From Salinicoccus halodurans (lineage in GTDB: Bacteria; Bacillota; Bacilli; Staphylococcales; Salinicoccaceae), in assembly GCF_900114445.1 (NCBI RefSeq), contig NZ_FOTB01000002.1:271752-335751 (forward strand): a stretch of DNA of 64,000 nt, written 5' to 3'. Under the pieces are notes generated by a model. The model had not been told where the DNA came from and made no database searches. It was given only the letters and a program-made list of their open reading frames with translations. Each line of letters starts with the position of its first letter. Positions within the stretch are counted from its first letter, which is position 1. Positions 25,036 to 34,981 of this stretch are shown here, one piece after another. Position numbers and translations under genes: made by a program.

Positions 25036-26634
25036 TTATTTAATGAAAAATGCTTTGATCATATTTTCGAGAAGATCAGGTGTAATTTCAAATGCACTTT
25101 TCTTATGGAGCCGTTCCGTCAGCTTGTGCGGATCCTTGCCAAACGGTCCGATATTGATGAAAGGTGCCTGAAGCTGCTGCATTTTCTCGAATGGAACAGA
25201 ATATGTACGGTCCCACACAGGCGTGTTGTCCTTGTAAGTTTCCCAGCTGTCATCATGACTGTCATACGTCACATAGCTGAGATCGGAGATTCCGTTGAAA
25301 TAGTGGACTTCAATCGGATTGATTGAATGATTTTCCGACAGGTGCCTCTTTGTGTACTGGACGATGTTTTTTATCAGTGCATCTTCAGACGCGTTCACTG
25401 AAGGATAGTAGGGCGGTGCGAATAAAGTTACCGTAAGCGGTACAAGTTCTTTACAGTAAGTGACCATGCGGTTCGCAATCCGCATGGATTTTCCCCTGTC
25501 GTCCAAATCTCCTCTTTCAATGTAGGCGGTGATAATCTCATCCATTTTTTTGCTGCCGATTTTTTTGAGAGTATAATCGTATAATTCCCGGTAGGTGACT
25601 GTTTTGATTTTTCCGACGGGCTTTATATTTTCCCGCCGGCAGATGATGTCGTACTGATTCTGGCATTCATCCATGGCCTCATTGACCAGATCATTGTATT
25701 TGACGAAAATGTCGTCCGCATTCTGTTTCATGGTAAAAACGTTATACAGCGAAGCCACATGATTCGAAGTCTGGGTGGAGTAGTCGTCCTTCAGATCATA
25801 GTTTTTCAAAGTGACCGGGAGCGGCGTCTTCTCTCCATACTCCTCTTCAGAGAAAGCATCGGTGAATTCCATTTTCTGATTTAAAAACGATGCCATGTAA
25901 TGTGCATTCAATCCGCGCAGCGGTTCTCCCGCATGTGTTTCGATTCCGTAAAAAAGGGCAGAAGGCATGATTTTCCCGATTGAGCCTGAATATATATAGT
26001 AATTCGGATCTTCCGGCCGCTGGGTAAAACTCGGTTCGCTGTTCAGGAATAAAGAAACACGTAGACCATGCTTTTTCTTCAGGGTCTCAAGGTTTTCCAC
26101 AGCCGCCCGCATGCCTGCAGAATCCACTTCTTCATCAGGTACTGTAAGGAGCAGCAGATTGACCGGCCACTTTTCTCGGATAGCTTTCTCTATCAGATGC
26201 ATATGCAGGGCAATACCCATCTTCATGTCCATGGTGCCCCGGCCAAAAAGATATTCACCGGATAAAATATCATCCTGGATTTCCCTGGAGAAATCCTCTG
26301 GACTCTCTGCAAAGCGCTGTGTCAGCTCACGCGGTGAGAATGCGAGTCTGCTCTTTGATCCGAATTCTTTCGTATGTACCGTATCGAAATGACTGATCAG
26401 GACAATCGTTTTATCTGACTTTTCTGTTTTGTATAAAGCGGACAGGGCGTTTCTGTCCCTTCCTGCGTCATACAGTTCCAGGAATTCCGGATTGTTTAGA
26501 AAGTATTCCATCTTGAATAATTCATCTTTAAGCTTGTACGGAAATAACACCTCCCCCTCAGTGCCGGTCCTGCTGTCCCAGGAAACCAGCTGACAGATCA
26601 AATCCTCCAATTGCTCTTTTGTATTCCAATTCAT
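25036..26634 (-). CDS. M20-family peptidase/deacylase, RocB-like
   Basis: A 532-residue member of the large M20 group that includes Bacillus RocB (arginine utilisation). Motifs: LISHFDTVH (metal His and Asp), GRGTMDMKMGIALHMH (second Asp), TVPDEEVDSAGMR (catalytic Glu and metal Glu), and HAGEPLRGLNAHYMAS in the lid domain. The frame extends to 26709 but AAAGGGAG lies before the ATG at 26634. It is cytosolic and monocistronic. The reaction is probably hydrolysis of an amide or peptide bond; the exact substrate is unknown. Confidence 0.82.
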   Translation of the reverse strand: MNWNTKEQLEDLICQLVSWDSRTGTEGEVLFPYKLKDELFKMEYFLNNPEFLELYDAGRDRNALSALYKTEKSDKTIVLISHFDTVHTKEFGSKSRLAFSPRELTQRFAESPEDFSREIQDDILSGEYLFGRGTMDMKMGIALHMHLIEKAIREKWPVNLLLLTVPDEEVDSAGMRAAVENLETLKKKHGLRVSLFLNSEPSFTQRPEDPNYYIYSGSIGKIMPSALFYGIETHAGEPLRGLNAHYMASFLNQKMEFTDAFSEEEYGEKTPLPVTLKNYDLKDDYSTQTSNHVASLYNVFTMKQNADDIFVKYNDLVNEAMDECQNQYDIICRRENIKPVGKIKTVTYRELYDYTLKKIGSKKMDEIITAYIERGDLDDRGKSMRIANRMVTYCKELVPLTVTLFAPPYYPSVNASEDALIKNIVQYTKRHLSENHSINPIEVHYFNGISDLSYVTYDSHDDSWETYKDNTPVWDRTYSVPFEKMQQLQAPFINIGPFGKDPHKLTERLHKKSAFEITPDLLENMIKAFFIK

Positions 26635-26714
26635 AATAAAAATCTCCCTTTGCTCATCATATAAAGAATATACGCTATTAATTATAGAAATAAACGCAAG
26701 GGGAAGCAATTTCT

Positions 26715-26757
26715 ATATTATTATGTATAATAATGAATAATACATTATAATTATTAG
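26715..26757. promoter_or_regulatory. AT-rich inverted repeat between divergent genes
   Basis: In the 292-base gap between the RocB-like gene and the hydratase gene, ATTATTATGTAT faces ATACATTATAATT in inverted orientation around a short centre. It may be an operator for one or both divergent promoters. No known binding consensus is recognised; the gap is otherwise AT-rich. Confidence 0.4.
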
Positions 26758-26926
26758 TTTAGTCAATGATTTGTTCAATGTTATTCCAGTTCAATGTATG
26801 ATTTATACAAAAATTTTATGTGTAGCGTCAGTATTGATTCTCTCTGAAAATAAGATGAAGATAGTTTTTTCTGTTCGCAGAAACTCTTGTGTTATATTTA
26901 ATATAAATATTCCAGGAGGTATTTAC

Positions 26927-27673
26927 ATGTCGGCAACGGAAAAGCTTTATGATGCGTATATAAATAATAAACCTTTAAAACGCGGTGTTATCGGTATTAC
27001 TGATTTGGAAAAAGCATATGAAGTCCAGGATGAAGTACTTAACCTTAAGATAGAAAATGGAGAAGAGTTAAGCGGTTATAAAATCAGCCTGACGAGTAAA
27101 GAAACACAGGACATTTTCAAAAGTGACCAGCCTCTGTATGGCGCGATGACAAATCGGACAATCCTCGAATCCATTTCTCTGAGCGATTTCAATATACCAC
27201 TTCTGGAGATGGAGCTTATATTCATTGTGGATGAGATTGTTTTTCCGGAGGATAACGAAGAAGACATCTTAAGAAAATGCCGGGTGGCGCCTGGGGCTGA
27301 AGTGCCGGATGGACGTTATGAAGACTGGTTCCCGAATATAGATCTGTACGAGGTCGTCTCGGATGGAGCTGTGAATGGCGCAGTGATTTTCGGGGAACCC
27401 CGGAAATTCGAGTATAAAGACCTCGATGATATTAAAGGAACATTATCATTTAACGGAGAAGTGATTAAAGAAGGCAGGTCCACAGAAGTGCTCGGACATC
27501 CGGCAAAAGCTGTAAAATGGCTCGCCAAAGCTTTATCAGAGCGCAGCAGGACACTCAATGCAGGATTGTTTGTCTCTGCAGGCACTTTCAATATCCCAGT
27601 CGAGCTGAAAGCAGGGAACTACACTGTGGAATACGAGAATATAGGAAAAGTGGAATTTGAAGTGACTGAATAG
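26927..27673 (+). CDS. 2-keto-4-pentenoate hydratase-like protein (FAH superfamily)
   Basis: A 248-residue protein of the MhpD/HpcG type in the fumarylacetoacetate hydrolase superfamily. It shows GYKISLTSKETQ, PLYGAM, and the metal-binding region LLEMELIFIVDE with the expected Glu residues, followed by GHPAKAVKWLAKAL and AGLFVSAGTF. The frame is open from 26771, but AGGAGGT before ATG 26927 sets the start. It hydrates 2-hydroxypentadienoates in meta-cleavage pathways; related members decarboxylate oxalocrotonate. No pathway partner is adjacent, so the physiological substrate is open. Confidence 0.85.
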   Translation: MSATEKLYDAYINNKPLKRGVIGITDLEKAYEVQDEVLNLKIENGEELSGYKISLTSKETQDIFKSDQPLYGAMTNRTILESISLSDFNIPLLEMELIFIVDEIVFPEDNEEDILRKCRVAPGAEVPDGRYEDWFPNIDLYEVVSDGAVNGAVIFGEPRKFEYKDLDDIKGTLSFNGEVIKEGRSTEVLGHPAKAVKWLAKALSERSRTLNAGLFVSAGTFNIPVELKAGNYTVEYENIGKVEFEVTE

Positions 27674-27808
27674 AATTCGTATCTGACTAGGGGTTCTCTC
27701 ATCACGGGTATTTCAGTTATCGGATTGATGCTTTATTTCTTTACACGCAGCAGAAACTTGAAAAGCGGAAGAAAAGACAGTGGTAGTAGAAAAAATTGCA
27801 GAAGCATA

Positions 27809-27842
27809 AAAAATACGCAGACATTTTGTCTGCGTATTTTTG
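27809..27842. terminator. Bidirectional Rho-independent terminator
   Basis: AAATACGCAGAC and GTCTGCGTATTT with a four-base loop and flanking A and T runs, between convergent genes. The preceding stretch 27674-27808 has no supported gene. Confidence 0.92.
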
Positions 27843-27848
27843 TTTCCA

Positions 27849-28916
27849 TTAAAGTCTTACAACCCAGCCGAATGGATCTTCTTTTCTGCCATACTGGATA
27901 TCAGTCAGATCATTGAACAGATCAAGTGATATTTCACCGACCTGGTTGTCATTGACGATATAGTCGACACCATGGATGTTCAGCCGGCCGACAGGGGCGA
28001 TGACTGCTGCTGTTCCTGCACCGAACACTTCGGTAACTTTTCCGTTGTGAAGATCTTCTGAAAGGTCATCGATGTGGATCTTTTCTTCCTTTACCGTATA
28101 TCCTTTATGCTTTGCAAGCTCGATGATGGATTTCCGTGTGATACCCGGAAGGATTGAACCGTTAAGCTCCGGTGTTACCAACTCTCCGTCTCTGACGAAG
28201 AAGATGTTCATGCTGCCGACTTCCTCGACGTATTTCTGCTCTACGCCATCCAGCCAGAGTACCTGCTCATAGCCGAGCTCATTCGCTTTCTTTTGTGCAA
28301 GCAGACTGGCTGCATAGTTGCCGCTTACTTTGGCAAAACCTACACCGCCGCGAACGGAACGCACAAAATCATCTTCAACATAGATGCTTGTCGGATTGAG
28401 CTGCGTAGCGCCGTAGTAGCCGCCGACAGGGGAAAGAATGATGCTGAACTGATACGTTTCTGATGGCCTGACGCCAAGGAAAGGTTCATCTGCGAAAACG
28501 AATGGGCGGATATAAAGGGATTGGCCTTCACCGTCCGGCACCCAGTCACGCTCCACTTTAAGCAGTTCATACAATGCATTCAATGCGTTTTCTTCGTTGA
28601 TTTCCGGCATGGATAGACGGGAAAGTGACTGGTTCATCCGCTTGAAGTTTTCATCGGGGCGGAATAAAAGGATATCATCTCCCTGCCTGTAGGCTTTCAA
28701 TCCTTCAAAAACGGACTGCCCGTAATGGATGGCCTGGCAGCTCGGTGACAACTGAAGGTTTTGGTAGGGAATGATGGAAGGCTCAGACCAGCCATATTCC
28801 GGTGTATATTTATTTGTAAACATATAATCGGTAAATACAGTTCCAAACTGGACAGTGGAAACATCGGGTTTATTTTTCAATTCATTGGCTTTTTCGATTT
28901 GTAGTGTTTGTGACAT
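27849..28916 (-). CDS. ilvE: Branched-chain amino acid aminotransferase
   Basis: A 355-residue fold-type IV PLP aminotransferase. Family features: [13 protein letters not shown], the PLP-lysine region [53 protein letters not shown], and [15 protein letters not shown]. It interconverts Leu, Ile and Val with their 2-oxo acids. AAGGAGG lies before ATG. It begins only 19 bases after the cstA-type gene on the same strand and is therefore probably its operon partner. Confidence 0.96.
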   Translation of the reverse strand: MSQTLQIEKANELKNKPDVSTVQFGTVFTDYMFTNKYTPEYGWSEPSIIPYQNLQLSPSCQAIHYGQSVFEGLKAYRQGDDILLFRPDENFKRMNQSLSRLSMPEINEENALNALYELLKVERDWVPDGEGQSLYIRPFVFADEPFLGVRPSETYQFSIILSPVGGYYGATQLNPTSIYVEDDFVRSVRGGVGFAKVSGNYAASLLAQKKANELGYEQVLWLDGVEQKYVEEVGSMNIFFVRDGELVTPELNGSILPGITRKSIIELAKHKGYTVKEEKIHIDDLSEDLHNGKVTEVFGAGTAAVIAPVGRLNIHGVDYIVNDNQVGEISLDLFNDLTDIQYGRKEDPFGWVVRL

Positions 28917-28935
28917 AACGATTCCTCCTTGGTTA

Positions 28936-30375
28936 TTAACCTAATTGTGTGTTTTCTTCCAGACTCCTTGATTTCTGTTTGACGACGGCTCTTATATAAA
29001 GTGCTGCAGTGATAACAACAGGTATCATACCAAGGGTAAGAGAGATTTCATAATTCAAATTCATTGTTTCGGGAGCATAGAAAAAATATGTTCCGACAGC
29101 ACTTGTCATGAAGAGTGCAGGAATACCTGCAATGAAGTGCGGTTTTCTCTCTTTTATCAGATAAGCTGTCGCTACCCACAGCATTGTTGCGGCAACTGTC
29201 TGGTTGGAGAAACCTAAATATCTCCACAGGAACATATAATCAATTGTTGCAAGCAGGAATGCAGGAACTGCTACACATGCTGTCATGATGAACAGTTTGG
29301 GTCTTGCTCCTACCTTAACATAATTTCCGACGGCTTCAGTTAAAATCATTCTGGATGAACGGAGTGCGGTATCGCCTGTAGTGATTGGCAGGATGACTGC
29401 GCCCAGGAAGGCGAGCAGTGCGCCTGCTGCACCGAGATAGCCAATAGAGATGGCATCGACGACTCCTGCCGGGCCACCGTTGGCCAAGGCAGCAGCCAAT
29501 CCTTCAGTACCGCCGAAGAAAGTCATGCCGGCTGTCGCCCATACCAGTGCGAGGACACCTTCGGCAATCATGGCTCCGAAGAAAACCTTGCGGCCTTCAG
29601 ATTCCTTTCTGACAGTTCTTGCGATGATCGGACTTTGAGTTGAATGGAAGCCGGAAATGGCACCGCATGAAATGGTTATCATGAGCAGCGGCCAGACTGG
29701 AAGTCCTTCAGGGTGTGCGGTGGATAAAGTCAGATTGGGCACCTTGGCGCCCGAGAAGAGCAGACCCCCGAATACTGCAACTGCCATGACAATTAAGACA
29801 GCGCCAAATACAGGATATATTTTTCCGATGATTTTATTGATCGGCAGTATTGCCGAGAGAACAAAGTATCCAAATATGACGACAAGAGCAACAGCGAAAG
29901 GTATCGCCCCGCCTGTTTTGAGTGAAATCAGTTCCGCCGGCCCCGCAGTGAATGCTGCAGCGACCAGAATCATGAGTACCAAAGAAACGACATAGACGAA
30001 GACTTTGACACTTTTTCCAAGGTACTTCTCTACGAGTGCAGGGAATTGTGCACCGTTATTGCGCATACTCAGCATCCCTGAGAAGTAATCATGTACTGCA
30101 CCGGCAAAGATGCAGCCAAAAACAATCCAAATCAGTGCGACAGGTCCATACAATGCACCCGCCACCGCGCCAAAAACCGGGCCGAGCCCTGCGATGTTAA
30201 GCAGCTGGATCAACCAGCCCTTTATCGGATGCATTGGAATGTAATCAACACCATCTCCGCTTTTATAAGCTGGTGTTTCGTTGTTATCATCGATAACAAA
30301 AATCTTTTCAATAATTTTCCCGTAAACCATATAGCCTGCAATAAGCAGTATGATTGCGAAAATCAGTGTTAACAT
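28936..30375 (-). CDS. cstA: CstA-family carbon starvation protein (peptide/pyruvate transporter)
   Basis: A 479-residue membrane protein with about 12-14 hydrophobic segments. CstA hallmarks are [44 protein letters not shown], and [30 protein letters not shown]. The frame opens at 30417, but AAAGGAGG precedes the ATG at 30375. CstA proteins import peptides or pyruvate in starved cells. Here it lies directly upstream of ilvE, an unusual partner, suggesting that imported substrate feeds amino acid or 2-oxo acid metabolism. It is shorter than the enterobacterial protein (about 700 residues), as in other firmicutes. Confidence 0.9.
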   Translation of the reverse strand: MLTLIFAIILLIAGYMVYGKIIEKIFVIDDNNETPAYKSGDGVDYIPMHPIKGWLIQLLNIAGLGPVFGAVAGALYGPVALIWIVFGCIFAGAVHDYFSGMLSMRNNGAQFPALVEKYLGKSVKVFVYVVSLVLMILVAAAFTAGPAELISLKTGGAIPFAVALVVIFGYFVLSAILPINKIIGKIYPVFGAVLIVMAVAVFGGLLFSGAKVPNLTLSTAHPEGLPVWPLLMITISCGAISGFHSTQSPIIARTVRKESEGRKVFFGAMIAEGVLALVWATAGMTFFGGTEGLAAALANGGPAGVVDAISIGYLGAAGALLAFLGAVILPITTGDTALRSSRMILTEAVGNYVKVGARPKLFIMTACVAVPAFLLATIDYMFLWRYLGFSNQTVAATMLWVATAYLIKERKPHFIAGIPALFMTSAVGTYFFYAPETMNLNYEISLTLGMIPVVITAALYIRAVVKQKSRSLEENTQLG

Positions 30376-30396
30376 CCGAATGCCTCCTTTAATTAA

Positions 30397-30420
30397 AAAT
30401 TGTTTATATCTTAACAATTT
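30397..30420. promoter_or_regulatory. Inverted repeat upstream of cstA
   Basis: AAATTGTT and AACAATTT, eight bases apart, form a symmetric element 22 bases ahead of the cstA start. It may be an operator for cstA-ilvE; no consensus is recognised. Confidence 0.45.
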
Positions 30421-30595
30421 TCCGGAGAAAAATCAATGTATTTTCAGATAATTTTGATTTCATTTGTGTTACAAATGTATATATGGCATTTCAGAGAAGA
30501 CAAAACCCTGTTTTTAATATATGATTTTTGTATTCAACATAGTTTAAGACAGAAATATATGTGCTATCATTGAAACGAGAATAACACTATCGGAT

Positions 30596-31294
30596 GTGGT
30601 TGAAGTGAGTATTGTAAGAAAAAAATTATATGAAGAAATTGCAGATATCATTCTTTCGGACATCAAATCCGGAAAACTGAAGCCCGGTGACAAGCTGCCG
30701 GCGATTGCGAAGATGGCAGAATCGTATCAGGTGTCCCAGGCATCCATACGCGAGGCATTGAATAGTCTCAAAGTGCTGGATGTCATCCAGGTGAAGCACG
30801 GGCAGGGATCTTACATTAATGAACAGATGCCCCTGGGCTTTGAACAAAACTTCGAGATCATTACAAAGGCGGATATCGCAAACCTTCTGGATCTCAGAAA
30901 AATAATAGAGGTGGGCTGTGCCAGATCTGCATGCGGAAAAGCGGAGAAGCTTCATCTCGAAAAAATGAAAAATGCTCTTGAGAAAATGTGGACTGCAGTC
31001 GAGAATAATGAGCTCGGAGAGCAGGCGGACTATGATTTCCATATGGCGATTGCCGAAGCGACGGGAAATCCATTGCTCGCCAATCTGCTGGATGATGTTT
31101 CAGAAACTATGATTCGGACCATGAAGGAAACGAGAAGAATCTGGTTATATGAGGCGGAGAAATCAATACAGAAAATATATGATGAGCACAAGCTCATTTT
31201 CGAAGCTATAAAAAACAAGGACGAAGCGGCTGCAGAAAAAAATATGTTCAACCATCTAAAAGGCGTAGAAGACGTGCTGCTGACGCATTATTGA
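30596..31294 (+). CDS. GntR-family regulator, FadR/LldR subgroup
   Basis: A 232-residue regulator with an N-terminal winged helix (LYEEIADIILSDIKSGKLKPGDKLP, SQASIREALNSLKVLDVIQVKHGQGSYI) and a C-terminal all-helical FCD ligand domain (AEATGNPLLANLLDDV). The start may be GTG 30596 or GTG 30605; the ribosome site is weak for both. It stands just before the lactate permease, whose promoter carries a symmetric operator, so it probably senses lactate or another hydroxy acid. A terminator separates it from the permease, so it is transcribed separately. Confidence 0.85.
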   Translation: MVEVSIVRKKLYEEIADIILSDIKSGKLKPGDKLPAIAKMAESYQVSQASIREALNSLKVLDVIQVKHGQGSYINEQMPLGFEQNFEIITKADIANLLDLRKIIEVGCARSACGKAEKLHLEKMKNALEKMWTAVENNELGEQADYDFHMAIAEATGNPLLANLLDDVSETMIRTMKETRRIWLYEAEKSIQKIYDEHKLIFEAIKNKDEAAAEKNMFNHLKGVEDVLLTHY

Positions 31295-31321
31295 GAAATC
31301 TCATCATAGAGGTTTCTTTTT
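31294..31321 (+). terminator. Rho-independent terminator
   Basis: AGAAATCT pairs with AGGTTTCT (one wobble) and is followed by TTTT; ends the gntR-type gene. Confidence 0.7.
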
Positions 31322-31336
31322 ATTTTGAAAAAACAT

Positions 31337-31365
31337 TTGACATTCAGAAAGCGATTACATAGAAT
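31337..31365 (+). promoter_or_regulatory. Sigma-A promoter of the lactate permease gene with an embedded cre site
   Basis: TTGACA (31337-31342), an exact 17-base spacer, and TAGAAT (31360-31365). The spacer contains AGAAAGCGATTACA (31346-31359), which fits the CcpA cre consensus TGWAANCGNTNWCA at 13 of 14 positions. CcpA bound there would block RNA polymerase, giving glucose repression. Confidence 0.8.
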
Positions 31366-31380
31366 GGGTGCATGACATTG

Positions 31381-31395
31381 AGTCATCAGATGACT
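31381..31395. promoter_or_regulatory. Operator-like perfect inverted repeat (7-1-7)
   Basis: AGTCATCAGATGACT is a perfect 7-1-7 palindrome 16 bases after the -10 box, a roadblock position for the adjacent GntR-family regulator. Confidence 0.65.
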
Positions 31396-31436
31396 ATATG
31401 ACAATCAAGGTATTTTTGGATCAAGGGGGCAGCATT

Positions 31437-33188
31437 ATGCTGATATTTTTAAGTCTTTTACCGATTCTTGCTATTTTCTTCTTCCTGGTCATTCTCAGAT
31501 GGTCGGCTAAAAAGGGGATGTTCTACAGTTTCATCATCACCATTCTGATCGCATTTTTCGGCTGGCAGATGGGAGTGGTTGATATTACGGCCGCTTCCTT
31601 CAAAGGTGTGCTGACAGCGCTGGAGGTCGGTGTCATCGTATTCGGGGCGGTCCTGCTGCTCAATGTATTGAAGGAAAGCGGAGCAGTGGATACTATCCGT
31701 GCTTCGTTCACCAGCATTTCTCCCGACAGGCGCGTACAGGCAATCATTGTTGCATGGCTGTTCGGCACATTTCTTGAAGGTGCTGCGGGCTGGGGGGCAC
31801 CGGCAACGGTCGTGGGACCATTGCTGATCGCTCTTGGATTCCCGGCACTTGCCGCAGTCATGATTGCCCTGATGCTGCAGTCGACGCCTGTTTCCTACGG
31901 TGCGGTCGGCACACCTATTCTGGTCGGGGTGAATACGAGTCTCGAGAATAAACCGGTCGTCAATTCATTTCTCGATGCTGAAGGCATGGAGCTGTCGACG
32001 TTCGTATTCAACATCGGCGGGCAGGTGTCCATATTCCACGCGATGGTCGGTCTGTTCATACCATTATTCATGTCGGCCATGCTGACAAAGTTCTTTGGCA
32101 AAAACCGCAGTTTCCTGGAAGGGCTCAAAGTGTGGCCGTTCGCGATATTCGCAGGTCTTGCCTTTGTTATTCCATATACTCTTACTGCGAACTTCCTGGG
32201 GCCGGAATTCCCGTCCATCATCGGCGGACTGGTCGGACTGGCAATCGTCATCCCACTGGCTAGAAAAGGATTCCTTACCCCGAAAGAGACTTTCGAATTT
32301 GAACCGCGTTCCAAATGGCACCCTTCATGGATCAGCGAAATGTTTTCAGAAGCCAGGGCGCCGAAAGAGATCACTATGTTCAAAGCATGGCTTCCGTACG
32401 TACTTGTTGCGGTGCTTCTGGTGATTACCCGTATCGAAGCTCTGGGTCTGAACGCACTTATGTCGTCCTGGACGATTTCATTTGATGATATTCTTGGTAC
32501 AGGAATAGAACACAGCCTGACACCACTCATGATTCCGGGAGTTGTATTCATAGTTGTGGCGGTGACCACAGGGTGGATACACAAACTCGATATGAAAGGC
32601 ATGGGAGATGCATTCAGTGCATCCTGGAAGACGATACTCTCTGCGATGGCGGCGCTGATCGTCTCCGTGCCGCTCGTACAGGTGTTCATCAATTCAGGCA
32701 TAAACGGTGCAGGCTATGAGTCGATGCCGCTCGTACTGGCGAATGGTGCGGCAGTGCTGTTCGGGGACAGCTGGCCACTGATATCACCGACGATCGGTGC
32801 GATGGGCGCCTTTGCGGCAGGAAGTAATACAGTAAGTAACATGATGTTTGGACTGTTCCAGTTCGGTGTCGCCGAACAGATCAATATGAATCCGCTCGTG
32901 ATCGTGGCGCTCCAGGCAGTCGGCGGCGCCGCAGGCAATATGATATGCGTGCATAATGTTGTCGCTGCAAGTGCCGCTGTAGGAATGGTCGGCAAAGAGG
33001 GTACAATCATTACGAGACTTCTTATACCAACAGCATTTTACATCGTATTTGCAGGAGCCATCGGCTTTGCATGGGTGAACGGCATCGGATTCAATATCGG
33101 TTTCATCCTTGTCGTCGCTATTCTGGCATTGATTCTGATAATGATTTTACGTTCTTATAGACGTACAGAAAAAAATGTGGAAAGATAA
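31437..33188 (+). CDS. lctP: L-lactate permease (LctP family)
   Basis: A 583-residue membrane protein with about 13-14 segments. Family features: [46 protein letters not shown], and near the C-terminus [22 protein letters not shown] with [28 protein letters not shown] precedes ATG 31437; the open frame reaches back to 31368 but overlaps the promoter and operator. It imports lactate (and possibly glycolate) with protons. Next downstream is the quinone oxidoreductase gene, forming a lactate uptake and oxidation module with the GntR regulator. Confidence 0.93.
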   Translation: MLIFLSLLPILAIFFFLVILRWSAKKGMFYSFIITILIAFFGWQMGVVDITAASFKGVLTALEVGVIVFGAVLLLNVLKESGAVDTIRASFTSISPDRRVQAIIVAWLFGTFLEGAAGWGAPATVVGPLLIALGFPALAAVMIALMLQSTPVSYGAVGTPILVGVNTSLENKPVVNSFLDAEGMELSTFVFNIGGQVSIFHAMVGLFIPLFMSAMLTKFFGKNRSFLEGLKVWPFAIFAGLAFVIPYTLTANFLGPEFPSIIGGLVGLAIVIPLARKGFLTPKETFEFEPRSKWHPSWISEMFSEARAPKEITMFKAWLPYVLVAVLLVITRIEALGLNALMSSWTISFDDILGTGIEHSLTPLMIPGVVFIVVAVTTGWIHKLDMKGMGDAFSASWKTILSAMAALIVSVPLVQVFINSGINGAGYESMPLVLANGAAVLFGDSWPLISPTIGAMGAFAAGSNTVSNMMFGLFQFGVAEQINMNPLVIVALQAVGGAAGNMICVHNVVAASAAVGMVGKEGTIITRLLIPTAFYIVFAGAIGFAWVNGIGFNIGFILVVAILALILIMILRSYRRTEKNVER

Positions 33189-33271
33189 CAGGCGCACATG
33201 AATCTTAACTATATAATATATCTATTTTGAATAAATAAAATCTTGATTTTAATAAGAAAGGCGGCCCTAAA

Positions 33272-34753
33272 ATGGACAACACTAAATCAAAAGATGTCAT
33301 TCTGATCGGTGCTGGCATTTTGAGTACTACTTTCGGTTCTCTATTAAAAAATATAGAGCCCGATTGGAATATTAAACTGTTTGAAAGACTGGATAAACCG
33401 GCGATAGAAAGCTCAAACGAAAGGAATAACGCCGGAACAGGCCATGCTGCGTTATGCGAGCTGAATTATACAGTGGAGCAAAAAGATGGATCTATCGATA
33501 TTGAAAAAGCCAAGGAAATAAATGAACAATTTGAGGTTTCCAAGCAGTTCTGGTCCTATTTAGTCAAAAATAAAGAAATACAAAATCCGCAGGAATTCAT
33601 TCACCCGCTGCCCCATATAAGTTTTGTACAGGGTGCTGATAATGTGAATTTCCTGAAGAAGCGGTTTGAAGCACTATCTCCATTGCCGATGTTTGCGGGA
33701 ATGGAATATACAGAAGATCCCGATGAACTGGAAAAGTGGATACCTTTGATGATGGCAGGACGTACACCGGATGAACCTGTTGCTGCGAGTAAAATAGACG
33801 AGGGCACTGATGTCAATTTCGGAGAACTCACCCGGAAACTTGCAAAAAACATCAGTGAACATGATAACGCAGAAGTCCATTACAATCATGAAGTGCTAGA
33901 TTTCAAAAGAAGAAGAGATCATAAATGGGAGGTCAAGGTCCGGAGTACTGAAGATGAAAGGATTGAATATCATGTAGCGGATTATATCTTCATCGGTGCC
34001 GGCGGCAATGCAATCCCGATGCTGCAGAAGACAGGTATTCCCGAAAGCAAGCATCTTGGCGGCTTCCCGATAAGCGGCGCATTCCTAGTCTGCAACAATC
34101 CGGAAGTGGTTAACCAGCATGGGGCCAAAGTTTACGGGAAAGAGCCGCCAAACACACCGCCTATGACCGTGCCGCACCTGGACAGACGCTATATCCAGGG
34201 AGAGAAGAGTTTATTATTCGGTCCGTTTGCGGCAATAGGTCCCAAATTCCTGAAAAACGGTTCCAATATGGACCTTATCAAATCCATCAATCCGAGCAAT
34301 GTATTCACTATGCTCTATGCCGGCATCAAGAACATGCCGCTGGTCAAATACTCCATACAGCAGGTGATGATGGACAAAGAGAACCGCATGAAGGAGCTGC
34401 GAAAATTCGTTCCTGACGCCAAAGATGAAGATTGGGATCTGCACGTAGCCGGGAAACGTGTGCAGGTGATCAAAGACACAGAAGAATACGGAAAAGGATT
34501 CATCCAGTTTGGAACAGAAGCCGTCAATTCCGCAGATAATTCAGTCATGGCTTTATTGGGAGAATCTCCAGGTGCTTCTACATCTGTATCTGTTGCGCTG
34601 GAAGTCATTGAAAAGAACTTCCCACATTATAAAGAGAAATGGGAGCCTAAAATAAAAGAAATGATACCTTCATACGGAGAATCTCTAATAGAAGACAGCG
34701 TGCTGTTGAAAGAAATCCGTGAAGCGACTTCCAGGGAGCTAGATTTAGAATAG
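33272..34753 (+). CDS. mqo: Malate:quinone oxidoreductase family protein, possibly L-lactate:quinone oxidoreductase
   Basis: A 493-residue peripheral membrane FAD enzyme. Motifs: [15 protein letters not shown] (FAD), [18 protein letters not shown], and a C-terminal [13 protein letters not shown]. It passes electrons from a 2-hydroxy acid to menaquinone. In Staphylococcus aureus one Mqo paralogue was shown to be an L-lactate:quinone oxidoreductase (Lqo). Its position 83 bp after the lactate permease makes that role plausible here. Family assignment is firm; malate versus lactate cannot be settled by sight. AAAGGCGG lies before ATG. Confidence 0.9.
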   Translation: MDNTKSKDVILIGAGILSTTFGSLLKNIEPDWNIKLFERLDKPAIESSNERNNAGTGHAALCELNYTVEQKDGSIDIEKAKEINEQFEVSKQFWSYLVKNKEIQNPQEFIHPLPHISFVQGADNVNFLKKRFEALSPLPMFAGMEYTEDPDELEKWIPLMMAGRTPDEPVAASKIDEGTDVNFGELTRKLAKNISEHDNAEVHYNHEVLDFKRRRDHKWEVKVRSTEDERIEYHVADYIFIGAGGNAIPMLQKTGIPESKHLGGFPISGAFLVCNNPEVVNQHGAKVYGKEPPNTPPMTVPHLDRRYIQGEKSLLFGPFAAIGPKFLKNGSNMDLIKSINPSNVFTMLYAGIKNMPLVKYSIQQVMMDKENRMKELRKFVPDAKDEDWDLHVAGKRVQVIKDTEEYGKGFIQFGTEAVNSADNSVMALLGESPGASTSVSVALEVIEKNFPHYKEKWEPKIKEMIPSYGESLIEDSVLLKEIREATSRELDLE

Positions 34754-34820
34754 ATTTTCGGACGATTATAATTTTCGTGAAAGAATCCGCACATAATTAC
34801 TGCTCAGCCCCCCAACCTAT

Positions 34821-34863
34821 AAAAAGACACTGATGCTTTTAAAAAGCATCCAGTGTCTTTTTA
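34821..34863 (+). terminator. Rho-independent terminator
   Basis: AAAAGACACTGATGCTTTT pairs with its near-perfect complement (one bulged C) and ends in a T run; ends the lactate module. Confidence 0.93.
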
Positions 34864-34981
34864 TAATGCAAATGCAGTTTGACGAGAAGATGGCAAAATC
34901 ACTTGTCTCTAAAGCAGGAGTAAGCGCATAATGGATATAATGATTAAATATTCTGGAAACTGCAAGAAAGGATGAGTTTCA

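Noticed and set aside
27680..27790. Hydrophobic stretch (GISVIGLMLYFFTRSR) that looks like a protein tail
   Set aside because: No start codon with a ribosome site and no neighbour on the same frame; may be a remnant but cannot be supported.
34866..34931. Twenty-one-codon frame (MQMQFDEKMAKSLVSKAGVSA)
   Set aside because: Looks protein-like but has no ribosome site and follows a terminator directly; a gene remnant is possible, but no family was recognised.
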